Positions 54,558-64,000 of a stretch of 64,000 bases of DNA are shown here, piece by piece. Both the position numbers and the translations under genes were made by a program. The DNA comes from Cycas panzhihuaensis (lineage: Eukaryota > Cycadophyta). The notes below the pieces were generated by a model. That model did not search any database. It was not told the origin of the DNA and saw only the letters and a program-made list of their open reading frames with translations. The stretch is from NCBI GenBank assembly GCA_023213395.1, contig CM041465.1:42973741-43037740 (forward strand). The letters run 5' to 3'. Positions within the stretch are counted from its first letter, which is position 1. Every line of letters begins with the position of its first letter.

Positions 54558-55129
54558 GTAACCTTTGATCACATGTTTTTAAGCATCTTCCTTTCTTTCC
54601 TTGACATGATAAGAGAGTTAGATTTCCACTTTGAAAGTTTTGCTTAGTGCACCAATTATGAATTTTCATATTACAAACTAGTTGAACAATGTTCTGGCAT
54701 GATTTAGCCCACTTGTTTATTTGTTTGTTGAGAAAGTTTCTACTTATGAGAGTTGTAATATGGTTGGTATGTGTCTTTATGTTCTCGATTTTGTTTAGGT
54801 ACCTAATGTCTTTTATATAGATAAACATGTATTAGATATAAAGCTAACGAAACACTGGTCTATTGTTTCTTTAAGTTATAAATTTGGTCTATGTTTGTTA
54901 GTAGACAAGCATTGACCTCACAAGTGTTCATATAAATTTTCTTAATTTGTTTTGTTCCCCTTGAAATGCCTTTGTTATGGAGTGATGAAGTCATATGCCC
55001 TTGTTGCTATTTTTATGCTAGAATGAAATAGTGATTGACTTTAGAGTTGATTTGCATAACAATCACAGCATTTGAACAATGTAAAATATTGAAATCACTT
55101 GTGTTCTTCAAAGAATAATGAGTACATAG
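54558..55129. other. intron-like sequence downstream of the exon
   Basis: Begins with the GTAACC donor. AT-rich, with no recognisable coding, RNA gene or repeat structure before the copia fragment. Confidence 0.55.
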
Positions 55130-56882
55130 CTTCCTAGGGTTACTAATGGTAGGATGAATTGTATTGATAAACATCAAGATGGGACAATGTCCTGTTAAAT
55201 AGGGAGAGACATACTAATCTCCCACTCCATGCTTTGAAACTTGCAAAACACACCATTGGACACAATTGGCAATGGATAATTTCAAAAGAAAATATTGAAA
55301 TATAAGTGCACAATAGTTAAGAATAAACAAACTTTAACACAAACTTAATCATAGAATTTACATCACTTTTAAACATCACCTTTCACAACCAACCCACCCC
55401 CCCACTTTGCCACCCTCTTTGATGTTAAGTTTTGAACACCGAAATCATACATGTGATTCTTAAATTTGTTTCTTACCAAAGGCTTTGTGTGTATACTAGC
55501 AAGTTGTTTTATAGTATGGACACACTCAATCTGTACCTTTTGTTGTTCCATAATGTTCTTGATAAAATGACAATCCACTTCAATATGTTTAATCCTCTCA
55601 TGGAAAACTAGATTTTAAACCATTTTTAATATATTTTAGGTATTGCAATATATTAAAGTGGGATTCAATTGATTGGATTGGAGATCTTCTACTATTCTCT
55701 TAAGCCATATAGCTTTGTATACGGTTATTGAAGCAACTCTATACTTAACTTCTGGTGATGACTTGGCAATAGTGTGCTACTTTTTGTTACACGAAGAGAT
55801 GGCACTTGTTGCAAGTTGAATCATGTATCCACTGGTCGACTTTTCATCTTCCAAAGACCTAGCCTAGTTAGAATCAATGAATCTATTAAGTTGGATGTCA
55901 CTATTCGAACCTTTAGTGCTCATAATCCCAAAATCATATGTTCCTTTTATATCTTAAGATTCTTTTTTTCTCCTTCCATTGTAGCTCTTTAGGGATGCCT
56001 TATACTTAGCCATCTTATTAACTGCAAAGGAAATACCTACTATGGTATTTGCTAGATAAATTAAGCTTCCGATCAATTGTCTATATAGAGTTTCATTTAT
56101 TTTCTTTGATTAATCATCAATGGATATCTTTATTCCACTTTCCATGATGTGTCATTAGGATTTGCACCACGGATTTTAAACCTTTCTAGGAACTTCGTAG
56201 CATACTTGGATTGAGAAATAAAGTTCCTTTCTTTAGTTTGGCATACCTCAATTCTGAGACAAAAATGCATGAGTCAAAGGTCTTTCATGTTGAATTATTT
56301 ATGTGACTAACATTTTTCACTAGGTCATCATTGCTCCCACAAATCACTAAGTCATTTACATATATGATTGAGATGACCATATCTTTTTCATTACCGAACA
56401 CATAAAGATTGGAGTCATTTGGACTTCTTTTGAATCCAATATTCCTTAGGTATTCATCAATTTTCCTATACCAAGCCCTTAGGGCTTGTTTTCAATCCAT
56501 AAAGGGCTTTAGGCAACTTACACACGTAATCTTCTGTTCCTTCCTTCTCATAGCTACGTGGTTGTTGCGCATATACTTCTTCACCTCTTCATTAGGGAGT
56601 GCACTCTTGATGCCCATTTGGTATATATGCTAAATTTTCATTTATGCGATTGAGATTAGCCTTCTTATAGTATTCATCTTAGTTGTAGAAGCAAATGTCT
56701 CTTCATAGTCGATGCCCTTTGTTGGGTATACTGTTGAGCTACCAATCTAGCCTTCTATTTTTCTATCTCCCCATTGGTATCATTTTAAACTTTATAAATG
56801 CACTTAGTCCCAATAGCATATTTTCACACTCATCCTCTTCATCCATAACATTTTTCTATTTCTTAAGTCCTTTACATCATCA
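55130..56882 (-). mobile_element. Copia-4: antisense copia fragment of another lineage
   Basis: Minus strand: RT from 56882, RNase H, polypurine tract (plus CCCACCCCCCCAC, about 55391-55406) and a probable 3' LTR to its left (about 55130-55391, left end not fixed). Cut at 56882 by the Copia-5 insertion; the upstream gag and integrase parts are absent. More diverged than the other copia copies. Confidence 0.8.
55400..56880 (-). pseudogene. copia reverse transcriptase and RNase H remnant (Copia-4)
   Basis: RT pieces: KIDEYLRNIGFKRSPNDSNLYV and IIYVNDLVICGSNDD, where the YVDD site reads YVND. RNase H pieces: STSGYM, SSPEVKYRVASITVYKAIWLKRI, IYCNTxN (catalytic Asp to Asn) and HERIKHIEVDCHFIKN, then HTKPLVRNKF near 55480. 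Stops and frame changes occur throughout. Confidence 0.8.
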
Positions 56883-57089
56883 TGTTAGAGTATAATGTTT
56901 TATTTTAGGATTATTAAAAAGGGGGTAATTTAATCAACCCCACATTGTATATAATGTAAACATAATACTCATGATTAGTTATAATTAACCTTATAACAGT
57001 TACACAGTTTGATGTATAAAGAGAGGAATTCTTCACATAATAATACATTAATTTTTCCCTCCATCAATTGAAGAAGTCTGATTTTAACA
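56883..57089 (+). repeat. 5' LTR of Copia-5
   Basis: 207 bp, TGTTAGAGTATAATG to GATTTTAACA, short for a copia LTR. It matches 4140-4305 plus 9800-9846 in reverse. GTATAAAGAGAGG near 57013 is the likely TATA region. Confidence 0.88.
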
Positions 57090-57101
57090 TGGTATTTGAA
57101 T
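57090..57101 (+). other. degenerate primer binding site of Copia-5
   Basis: TGGTATTTGAAT at the expected place. Only TGGTAT agrees with the tRNA-iMet site TGGTATCAGAGC. Confidence 0.65.
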
Positions 57102-57160
57102 AGGTTGTGCTGCTCGTTTGAAAATCTTGAGGAGAAAAGATCTATTAGATCATGTAAAGG

Positions 57161-57863
57161 GGTTCAAGTTTTTGTTTATCACTCACGAATGAAGATAAAG
57201 TCATCGAAAGCCATAATTCTTACATGTACGGAATCGTACGGACTGGTATTGACAAGTACGAATGTATTTTTTTCAAAGTTGTTAGATCAACTTGAAATTT
57301 CACCAATAGACTCGCCTCTATACAGACATCAATCTTCGTAACTGCATCAACTTCATTTGATCAAGTTTTCAAGGCAAGAAACAAGATTTTCCATCTATGC
57401 GGGTTTGAGGAGAGAATTGATCATACCGATCAAACCCCATCATTAAATCGAGTAAAATCAGTCTTAATCTACTCGATTTTTAATTTTGAGTCTTTTGATA
57501 CCAATTTCATGGGGTTCAAGTTTCTGTCTATCACTCACGAACAAAGATAAAGTCATCGAAAGCATAATTCTTACATGTACGGAATCGTACGGGCTGGTAT
57601 TGACAAGTACGAATGTATTTTTTTCAAAGCTGTTAGATCAACTTGAAATTTCACCAGTAGACTTGCCTCTGTATAGACATCAATCTTCGTAACTGCATCA
57701 ACTTCATTTGACCAAGTTTTCAAGGCAAGAAACAAGATTTTCCATCTGTGCGGGTTTGAGGAGAGAATTGATTGTACCGATCAAACCCCATCATTAAATC
57801 GAGTAAAATCGGTCTTAATCTACTTGATTTTTAATTTCGAGTCTTTTGATACCAATTTCATGG
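57161..57863 (+). repeat. 352-bp tandem duplication in Copia-5 leader
   Basis: Copies at about 57161-57512 and 57513-57863, nearly identical. Both start GGTTCAAGTTT and end ACCAATTTCATGG. Each contains ACATGTACGGAATCGTACGG followed by GACAAGTACGAATG, so the GTACG-word cluster is doubled. No conserved protein is encoded. Confidence 0.9.
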
Positions 57864-58119
57864 AAATTTTGATGAATTTCAAGCATTTTATTAAAAAACC
57901 CTAGCTGCGTATTTCTGTCCTTCGAAGCTATTTTTCTCATAGTTCAGAAAAGTTACTAAAAAAATAATTACAGATCTGGATACCCATTAAGAAGATCTGC
58001 ATTTTGGGGTAATTTTTATTTTGATCCATACAACTTCAATTTTGTACAGAAATTTGTACAACTGTACGGCCTTATCTTCTCAGACCTTAATAGATATTCT
58101 TATTTTCATTAGTAGAACC

Positions 58120-59160
58120 ATGGCATCCTCTATTTTGGGCCTCAATGATGCAAATAAATTGACAGGAAACAATTATCACATTTCGAAAATTAAACTAGAA
58201 GCACTTCTACGTGCCAAAAATGCCTACCAATTAACGATTGGTGAAGAAAAGATGCCAGAAATTGAAGGAGATGCCAAGAAAAATTGAGAAGAAATAAATA
58301 ATCTAGAAGTAATAACTTTGAAAATGTTCGTATCTGATCATCTTTTAATATATACTAACAAATCAAATTCTTGCTCTCAAATCTGGAAATTTTTTTAGAA
58401 TCTCTATGCCCAAAAGAATAGAGCAAGGATCATAGTTTTGAAAGAAGAGTTATTTAAGCTGTTTATGAAAGAAACATAAATAGTAGCTGACTTTATTCAT
58501 AAATTTACTACAGTTTGGAATGATCTTTTAAGTAATGGGGCAACCATCTCTAAGAGGGAAGTAGTAGAAATTGTAGCAGGAAAACTCCCAAAGGCATTTA
58601 ATGTGACTATCAATACAATAACCGATACTTGCTTAATTGAAAAAATGACTCTTGATGAACTGATCGGTTTGTTATTGAGACAAGAGCAAAGAAATAAACG
58701 GTATGAAGATATCATTGAAGTGGAAGATGCCTTTGTGACTAAATTAAACATAGGAAGCTCTAGAGGACGAGGTCGATTCAATGGTAGAGGACATGCTCTA
58801 GAATCGAGACCTCCATCACAAGGAAGGTGGTTAGAAAGTAGGGGACGTGGTCGTATGTATCCACCTAGAGATGTTCAAGTATGCTTCAACTATGGTAAAC
58901 CCTGACACTTCTCAAGCCAATGTTGAGCATTTGATGTTTGCTACCATTGTGGACAGCCAGGACACTACCCATACTAGTGTCCTCAACGGAGAGCAGGCAT
59001 TTAGAGAGGGAAGAGATTAGCTGGAAACTACAGTAAGGAGCAACCAGACGAAGAGGATGAAGAAACAACATTCATTGCCGCTCTATCAGCCAGTCTTCAA
59101 GACAAGGACATGTGGTACATTGATTTTGGAGTGTCACGACACATGACAAGCAAGGAAGAT
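58120..59160 (+). pseudogene. copia gag and protease (Copia-5)
   Basis: Start ATG at 58120 (MASSILGLNDANKLTGNNYHI), shared with Copia-3 gag. A stop at 58285 and frame changes follow. MTLDELIGLLLRQEQRNKRYED is at 58645-58710 and an Arg/Gly-rich patch (SSRGRGRFNGRG) near 58755-58795. Two zinc knuckles lie near 58880-58985: CFNYGKP with a stop, and CYHCGQPGHYPY with a stop before the last Cys. Protease near 59110-59150 reads WYIDFGVSRHM, the D-S-G being D-F-G. Confidence 0.86.
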
Positions 59161-59205
59161 TGATTCGAATCCATCAAACTCTACTCCTCAGAAAAATCAG
59201 TCGAG

Positions 59206-60420
59206 TTGGGAGATAAGTACCCTTTAAACCTTACAGGAGTAGGAACCATTGATGTTAACTTACAAGGTAGTATAAAGAAAATTGGTAATGTACTTCTTGT
59301 ACCAAGGCTAAAGATGAACCTTCTCTCAGTATCACAACTAAGTAACAAAAGCTTGAGAACTATATTTGATGAGAAGGGCATGTGCTATGTACTGGACATG
59401 AAAAGTGACGGTGCTATCATTGTTATAAAGGGGTAAAGTACAATGACCTTTATAAACTATTGCCCATTCCTATTGTTCCAAATATGGATGTAAAGGCATA
59501 TTGTCATGTAAATCCCAAGGATAATAATGAAGTGTGGCATTTGAAGTATGGGCATCTCCCTGTGGATAAGTTAGAAATGATGAAAAGAAATAATATAGTT
59601 AATGAGCTTTTTTCTATTTCGTCAAATCATTTTGTTTGCAAAGGTTGTCAATTTGGAAAACAACATCGTTTTCCCTTCAGAATCAACGAATGGCGTGCTC
59701 AAGAAAAATTAGAACTAATACACAGGGATTTATGTGGTCCTCTAACACCACTATCTATAAATGACTCTCGATATTTTTTAACCTTCATTGATGATTTCAC
59801 CAGGAAGGTGTGGGTATACTTCATTCATAATAAATCAGAAGTATTTGATACATTTAAAGAATTTAAGGTTGAGGTAGAATTGGAGTTAGGATGCAAAATT
59901 AAATATATCAGATCTTACAATGATGGTGAATATATTTCGAAAGAGTTTCTGGACTACTATAAAATTAAAGATATACGGAGGCAGCTCACAACTCCCTATA
60001 CACCTCAGTCCAATGTTGTCGCAAAATGGAAAAACAGGGCCATTATGGAAATGGCATGTAGCATGATTCATGGTAAACAAATTTCAAGAACTTACTAGGC
60101 TGAAACAATAAGTACAACATATTATCTGATAAATTAGTGTCCAACCATAGCACTGCAACAAATCACCCTTGAAGAAGGGTGGACAAGAAGAAAGCGTGAT
60201 GTAAGTAACTTAAAGGTTTTTGGTAGTCAAGCCTTTGTTCATATACTAGATAAAAACAAGACAAAACTCGATTCAAAATGCATAGAATGCATTATGATTG
60301 GGTACAACAAAAACTCAAAGGGATACAAGTGCATAGATCCCAAAACCAATAAAATCTATGTTAGTAGGGATGTTGTTTTTAATGAAGAAATCCCTATTGA
60401 GGTCAGGCCTGCAGTTTAAA
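59206..60420 (+). pseudogene. copia pre-integrase and integrase (Copia-5)
   Basis: KMNLLSVSQLSNKSLRTIF (59206-59436), then the 212-codon block 59460-60098: VWHLKYGHLPVDKLE, FVCKGCQFGKQHRFPF, Asp in LIHRDLCGPLTP. The second site reads IRSYNDGEYIS (Asp to Tyr) and the third NVVAKWKNRAI (Glu to Lys), so two of three catalytic acids are lost. The C-terminal part (KRDVSNLKVFGSQAFVHI, VSRDVVFNEE) runs to about 60400. Confidence 0.9.
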
Positions 60421-61649
60421 AAATTGAAGAAGTACCAAGGATTGAACCTCAAAAAGAAACTCTTGTTGAAGAATCTAGAGTAACTATAGAAAATAATTTA
60501 AAAGAGTCAAAATCCACTCCTCTCACAGAAGGAGAACAATCATTTGAAGAATCAATCCTTAAAGCACCAAAAGGAGAGAGGAAAGTACCAAAATGGTACA
60601 TCAAAACAATAGAAGAAGGAAAGGGAAATGTTTTCACACACAGAACTAGAAGTTAGCATCATCAAGCTCTCTTTAGCAGATTGGAGCCTCAGTCCTTTGA
60701 AGAAGCAAAGAAGTATGCTAAGTGGAGATCGGCAATGCATGCAAAAATGGATGCCATTGCCAAAAATCAAACCTGGGATCTAGTAAAGTTACCCACCAAT
60801 AAACCCGTTGTCAATTGTAAATGGGTGTACAAGGTTAAAGAAGGAGCTGATGGCAAAATAGGGAAGTTTAAAGTGAGACTTGTGGCAAAATGATACACTC
60901 AGACTGTTGGGATTGATTTTGTTGAAACGTTCTCTCCTGTGGCCAAATTGAACACTGTTAGAACAATGATTGCACTGGCAGCACAAAACGACTGGGAGAT
61001 TTACCAGTTAGATGTCAAAAGTACCTTTTTGAATGGAGATCTGGAGGAAGAGGTCTACATGTGGCAACTAGAAGGCTACATCAAGCAAGGACAAGAACAT
61101 CTGGTATGTAAGCTAAAAGGTTCTGTATGGATTGAAACAAGTTCCCAGATCTTGGTATGCTAAATTGGACAAACATTTGTCTCAAAATGTTTTTCACAGG
61201 TGCAGTTTCGATTTTAGTCTCTATGTAAAAAGAAGTGATGGGAAAATCTCAACCATTGTTGTTTATGTTGATGACATGATTCTTATAGGAGGTGATACCG
61301 AATCTATCTCAAATATAAAGAGTCAGTTGGAAAAAGAATTTGAAATGACAGATTTAGGTTCCTGAACTACTATCTGGGAATAGAAATTGAACAAAACAAA
61401 GAATCAATCACACTATCACAAGGAAAATACATCAGAGATTTGCTAGTTAAATTTCAAAAGGAGAATTGCAGCGAATGTGCAACTACTATGGAAGTGAATT
61501 GCAATTTAGTCCCAGATGAAGGAGAACCTACTATCAATAACACTCTTTAGAGGTAGTTGATTTCAAACTTGATCTATCTCACAGCCAGAAGACCTGACAT
61601 TTCACACTCAGTGGATTTGGTTACTAGATACATGCAGGAGCGAAGAATG
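60421..61649 (+). pseudogene. copia linker and reverse transcriptase (Copia-5)
   Basis: A Glu-rich linker to about 60650, then RT: QSFEEAKKYAKWRSAMHAKM, PVVNCKWVYKVKEGADGKIGK, a stop at 60892, AKLNTVRTMIALAAQ, DVKSTFLNGDLEEEVY, a frameshift near 61120 and the intact active site VVYVDDMILIGGD (61260-61290). Another break near 61362. It ends at the RPDISHSVDLVTRYM region where CopC-c was inserted. Confidence 0.9.
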
Positions 61650-61889
61650 TGTTAAACCTTATGTTTACATGTTAAGTATATACTTTATTCTTTTATTCTT
61701 TCATTCATTATTTTGTACTTTATGGGGTGACTAATCACTTAAGTGATAAAGTGCACACCCACTTTCATCTTAGTGACATAACATTGTAATTAAAGGGTCA
61801 AATGGAGCCTCATGCATTTTTGCTCACTTGAGAGCCTAATGGACACATGTCCTTCACGCATGGCATGCAAGCCATGCATTGCATGTAAC

Positions 61890-61919
61890 TTAGATGTTTG
61901 TCACTTGACAAACATCCAA
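61890..61919. promoter_or_regulatory. 14-bp-arm palindrome in CopC-c LTR
   Basis: Arms TTAGATGTTTGTCA and TGACAAACATCCAA with a CT spacer. One mismatch at the third pair; the variable pair is T-A here, against A-T in CopC-b and C-G in CopC-a (all read in the element sense). Confidence 0.78.
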
Positions 61920-61944
61920 CGGTGTTAGGTAATTTCAGTTACTC

Positions 61945-61952
61945 TATATATT
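61945..61952 (+). promoter_or_regulatory. TATA box in CopC-c 5' LTR
   Basis: TATATATT within ACTCTATATATTGAGACC, 25 bp after the palindrome. The same stretch occurs in the other CopC LTRs. Confidence 0.65.
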
Positions 61953-62204
61953 GAGACCTCTCCTCATGTCTCACATGTAGAATTGAAGTGTAATGTTATG
62001 CTGCCAATTTGCTAATCAATTAGTATTCTTTGGAGTAGGACTAATTCCTTCTCCTCACTTTTTAGTATCATCTTGCTCTCTTGATCTTGGTCTTATTTAT
62101 CCTTTAGTTTTGCTCTTATGCTATTTAGAGCTAGAGGAGAACTATCTTCATGATCTTGGTTTTATAGGTCTTAGGCACTCTAATCCTTTGGCCTTTTTCA
62201 CATT

Positions 62205-62216
62205 TGGTATCAGAGC
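62205..62216 (+). other. primer binding site of CopC-c
   Basis: TGGTATCAGAGC, exact tRNA-iMet complement, two bases after the LTR. Confidence 0.93.
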
Positions 62217-64000
62217 AAGAGGAGACTAGTTCCCTCTGTTCTGAATTCTTCTTCAAAGGAGACTTGGAGTGGGTTTTACAACCCCTTGGTGACGACCTTC
62301 GCTCTCTGAAGGCGATCCAAGGATTATTGAAGCTCACCACTGCAGATCAAGACTTTTATGGAGTATTTTGAAGGCTGGAAATGATTGTACTATGATTTCA
62401 GAGGTTTCAAGCTAGTTCTACTCACATTTTTATGTGTTTTAGCACTAAAAACTGGTTTTTTCAGTTGATTCTTCTTCAAATCAAGGTGCAGGATTATTTT
62501 GAAGAATTCTGAAGCTCACTAACTGTGACTATTATGAGCCACTGACTCTCTGCAGGCTGTGAAGTGATTTTGGGCATTTTTCAGCCCTCAAACCCCACAT
62601 AGAGAGTTCAATCTGCTCTTACATGCTGGCTGGAGTCTGTTGCTCATCAAAAAAACACTGAATACACCCTTAGTGGGTCCCACGAACGTTTTGCAAACAA
62701 GGGAAGTGAATGTAAGTTGCTGTATTTGTTGTGGTGACACCATTTATTTGTGTGCCCAGTTTGTGCTTCATATCATTCGTTCTCCCTCCACAGATCTCCA
62801 AACTTCAAGAAATTAAAGATGAATCTTCTTCTGTGGTGGGCGCCCCAACATGCTGATTTTCAGCTCGATCCGTTGATCCTCCACAAAGTTCTATGCGTCT
62901 GAGTCTCCATGGGTTGTTGTTGTTCCGCCGTCGTCGAAATTACGTTTTCGACTTTTCTAAAAAGTCTCTTAAAAATTTTATAAATTTGAACTTTAGTTTA
63001 TGTTATTTAGAATATTCAATAGCATATTCCATATTTCATAAACCCTTTTTACTCCAAAGTTATATTTAGACTTAAGTTTTAAACACTAAAAATCACTTTC
63101 TTTAAAGTCAAATCAATATTTTTTTAAGTGATTTTCAGTCAAGTGACTTCATCAGTCATAATTCTGTGATTTAGAGGCTGAATCCAACCTTCTACAATGT
63201 TGTACACTCTGAAAAATAATATTTTTCCTTCTCTTTTAAGCCTTCTCTTTGTCTTTTTGACTTTTGGCTTAATATTTTTAAAGGAAAAATCAATTTTTTT
63301 TCAGTTTTTGAAGGTTCAAATCTTCATTGTAACTAGTGATTTCATCAAATCACTAAAGTTGTGCTAATAACTTATCTTTGGAGATTAAATTCATTGATTT
63401 AAGTCCTCATTCAAGGCTCCTTGCATGGTGTTCTTGCTATTCAAAGTTGCAAAAAAGTGAAATTTCAGCCTTTATCCTTTGGCATTTTTTGCCTCATTTA
63501 ACACTTGCTTCATGTTGTATACGTGTTAAAAGGTGTTGGTAAAATGATTTTTAAAGTATTAACACTTTGTTAAAGTGATTTTTATCACTATCTTAACATT
63601 TTTTTTTAAGGCGCCTTGCATGGTGACCTATTGCCCTTAATCACAAAGAGGGCTCAAAACCATCTTTACTTAATAAAATCACTTTATTTTGTTGATCGTT
63701 GGGACTATTTCAAAGTCCCAACACTTGGTGCTTGGCGTCTTCAACTTGCAAGTGAGTCTTCCCTCTTCTCTTCAAGCATTAAAAGGAACCCACTTGCATT
63801 CGTTACACAAAGACTTTGCGCTTTCTTCATTGAAGCACTTAGCATCTTCCTTAAAGTGCCTATATTTTCATTGTACTTAAGCACTTTATTTCACTTGGAT
63901 ATGATAGCACTCTTTTTCACACTAAAGTGCTCTTGTAAATCACTCAAAGTGATCATTTTGATGTACTTAATTGCTTCTCCTTGAAGCTCTTTATCATTGT
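62217..64000 (+). other. long 5' leader of CopC-c (partial)
   Basis: Homologous to the leaders of CopC-a and CopC-b. The open stretch near 63616-63984 is not kept in the other two copies, where stops follow GDL within a few codons, so I do not call it a gene. Confidence 0.78.
62284..62322 (+). promoter_or_regulatory. conserved 39-nt leader hairpin (CopC-c)
   Basis: CCTTGG, CCTTC, loop GCTCTCT, GAAGG, CCAAGG. Both stems perfect, 67 nt after the primer site. Confidence 0.65.

Larger units (their letters stand above)
56883..61649 (+). mobile_element. Copia-5: copia element with 5' LTR, cut by CopC-c
   Basis: 5' LTR, primer-like site, leader with a 352-bp tandem duplication, gag, protease, integrase and RT in copia order. 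At 61650 the LTR of CopC-c begins and the remaining RNase H and 3' LTR must lie beyond the window. CATCA (56878-56882) precedes the LTR as its possible target duplication. Same family as Copia-3 and Copia-2. Confidence 0.9.
61650..62202 (+). repeat. 5' LTR of CopC-c
   Basis: 553 bp, TGTTAAACCTTATG to CCTTTTTCACA. Palindromes at 61734-61747 (ATCACTTAAGTGAT) and 61890-61919, CATGCA words at 61811-61885, TATA-like TATATATT at 61945-61952. Confidence 0.93.
61650..64000 (+). mobile_element. CopC-c: 5' LTR and leader of a copia element running off the window
   Basis: The 5' LTR, primer site and 1.78 kb of leader are in the window. Gag would start beyond 64000 if the leader is as long as in CopC-a and CopC-b. 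Inserted in RT of Copia-5, in the same orientation. Confidence 0.93.

Noticed and set aside
54339-54647. 102-codon frame as a complete small gene
   Set aside because: Similarity to the exonuclease family is confined to 54370-54557 between splice signals; the ends of the frame are intron sequence.
55774-55992. 72-codon plus-strand frame
   Set aside because: Antisense of the Copia-4 RNase H remnant.
63616-63984. 122-codon open frame in the CopC-c leader
   Set aside because: The same place in CopC-a and CopC-b has stops soon after the shared GDL residues, and the composition is that of the non-coding leader.
1-64000. CRISPR arrays, bacterial operons, tRNA or rRNA genes, DNA-transposon terminal repeats
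   Set aside because: Looked for on both strands by eye; nothing convincing. The repeated TGGTATCAGAGC matches are primer sites, not tRNA genes.

Overview
This window is plant nuclear DNA and consists almost entirely of LTR retrotransposons stacked inside one another. No bacterial, organellar or viral genome features were seen. The evidence for a land plant is Ty1/copia and Ty3/gypsy elements with tRNA-iMet primer sites (TGGTATCAGAGC and close variants), chromodomain-bearing gypsy integrases, and one short intron-bounded exon of a conserved plant nuclear gene. A gymnosperm-like or other very large genome would fit an exon sitting in this much transposon sequence, but the sequence does not prove the lineage.

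Layout. Positions 1-3218: 3' part of a copia element (Copia-1, + strand). Positions 3217-4305 and 9800-9846: a rearranged copia fragment (Copia-2, - strand) whose LTR is split by a complete gypsy chromovirus, GypD-a (4306-9799, +). Positions 9847-52720: an old copia element (Copia-3, -) broken into three pieces by two insertions. The first insertion is GypA-a (11583-42020, +, 5-bp duplication CTCCT). The second is CopC-b (44443-52229, -, duplication ACTGA). GypA-a itself holds three insertions: GypB (13024-19132, -, TACGT), CopC-a (20354-27888, -, ACTTA) and GypA-b (28364-39490, -, TATGT/TATAT). GypA-b in turn carries GypD-b (29985-35491, -, TCGCC). This makes four levels of nesting, and the open reading frames on either side of each insertion join back in order. 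Positions 52721-55129 look like unique or intronic DNA and contain one exon (54370-54557, +) resembling the start of a 3'-5' exonuclease domain (mut-7-homolog type). Positions 55130-56882: a copia fragment of another lineage (Copia-4, -). Positions 56883-61649: Copia-5 (+), cut by the 5' LTR and leader of CopC-c (61650-64000, +), which runs off the window.

The element genes follow the usual division of labour. Gag forms the particle and binds RNA, protease cuts the polyprotein, RT/RNase H copies RNA to DNA, integrase inserts it, and in the gypsy elements a chromodomain steers integration towards chromatin marks. All copies carry stops, frameshifts or catalytic substitutions, so none looks autonomous. 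GypB, CopC-a and CopC-b are the best preserved. The most unusual signals are non-coding. The CopC family has a 14-bp-arm palindrome in its LTR with compensating base changes between copies. It also has a 39-nt double-stem hairpin about 70 nt after the primer site, conserved in three copies, and leaders of about 2.3-2.5 kb without a conserved reading frame.
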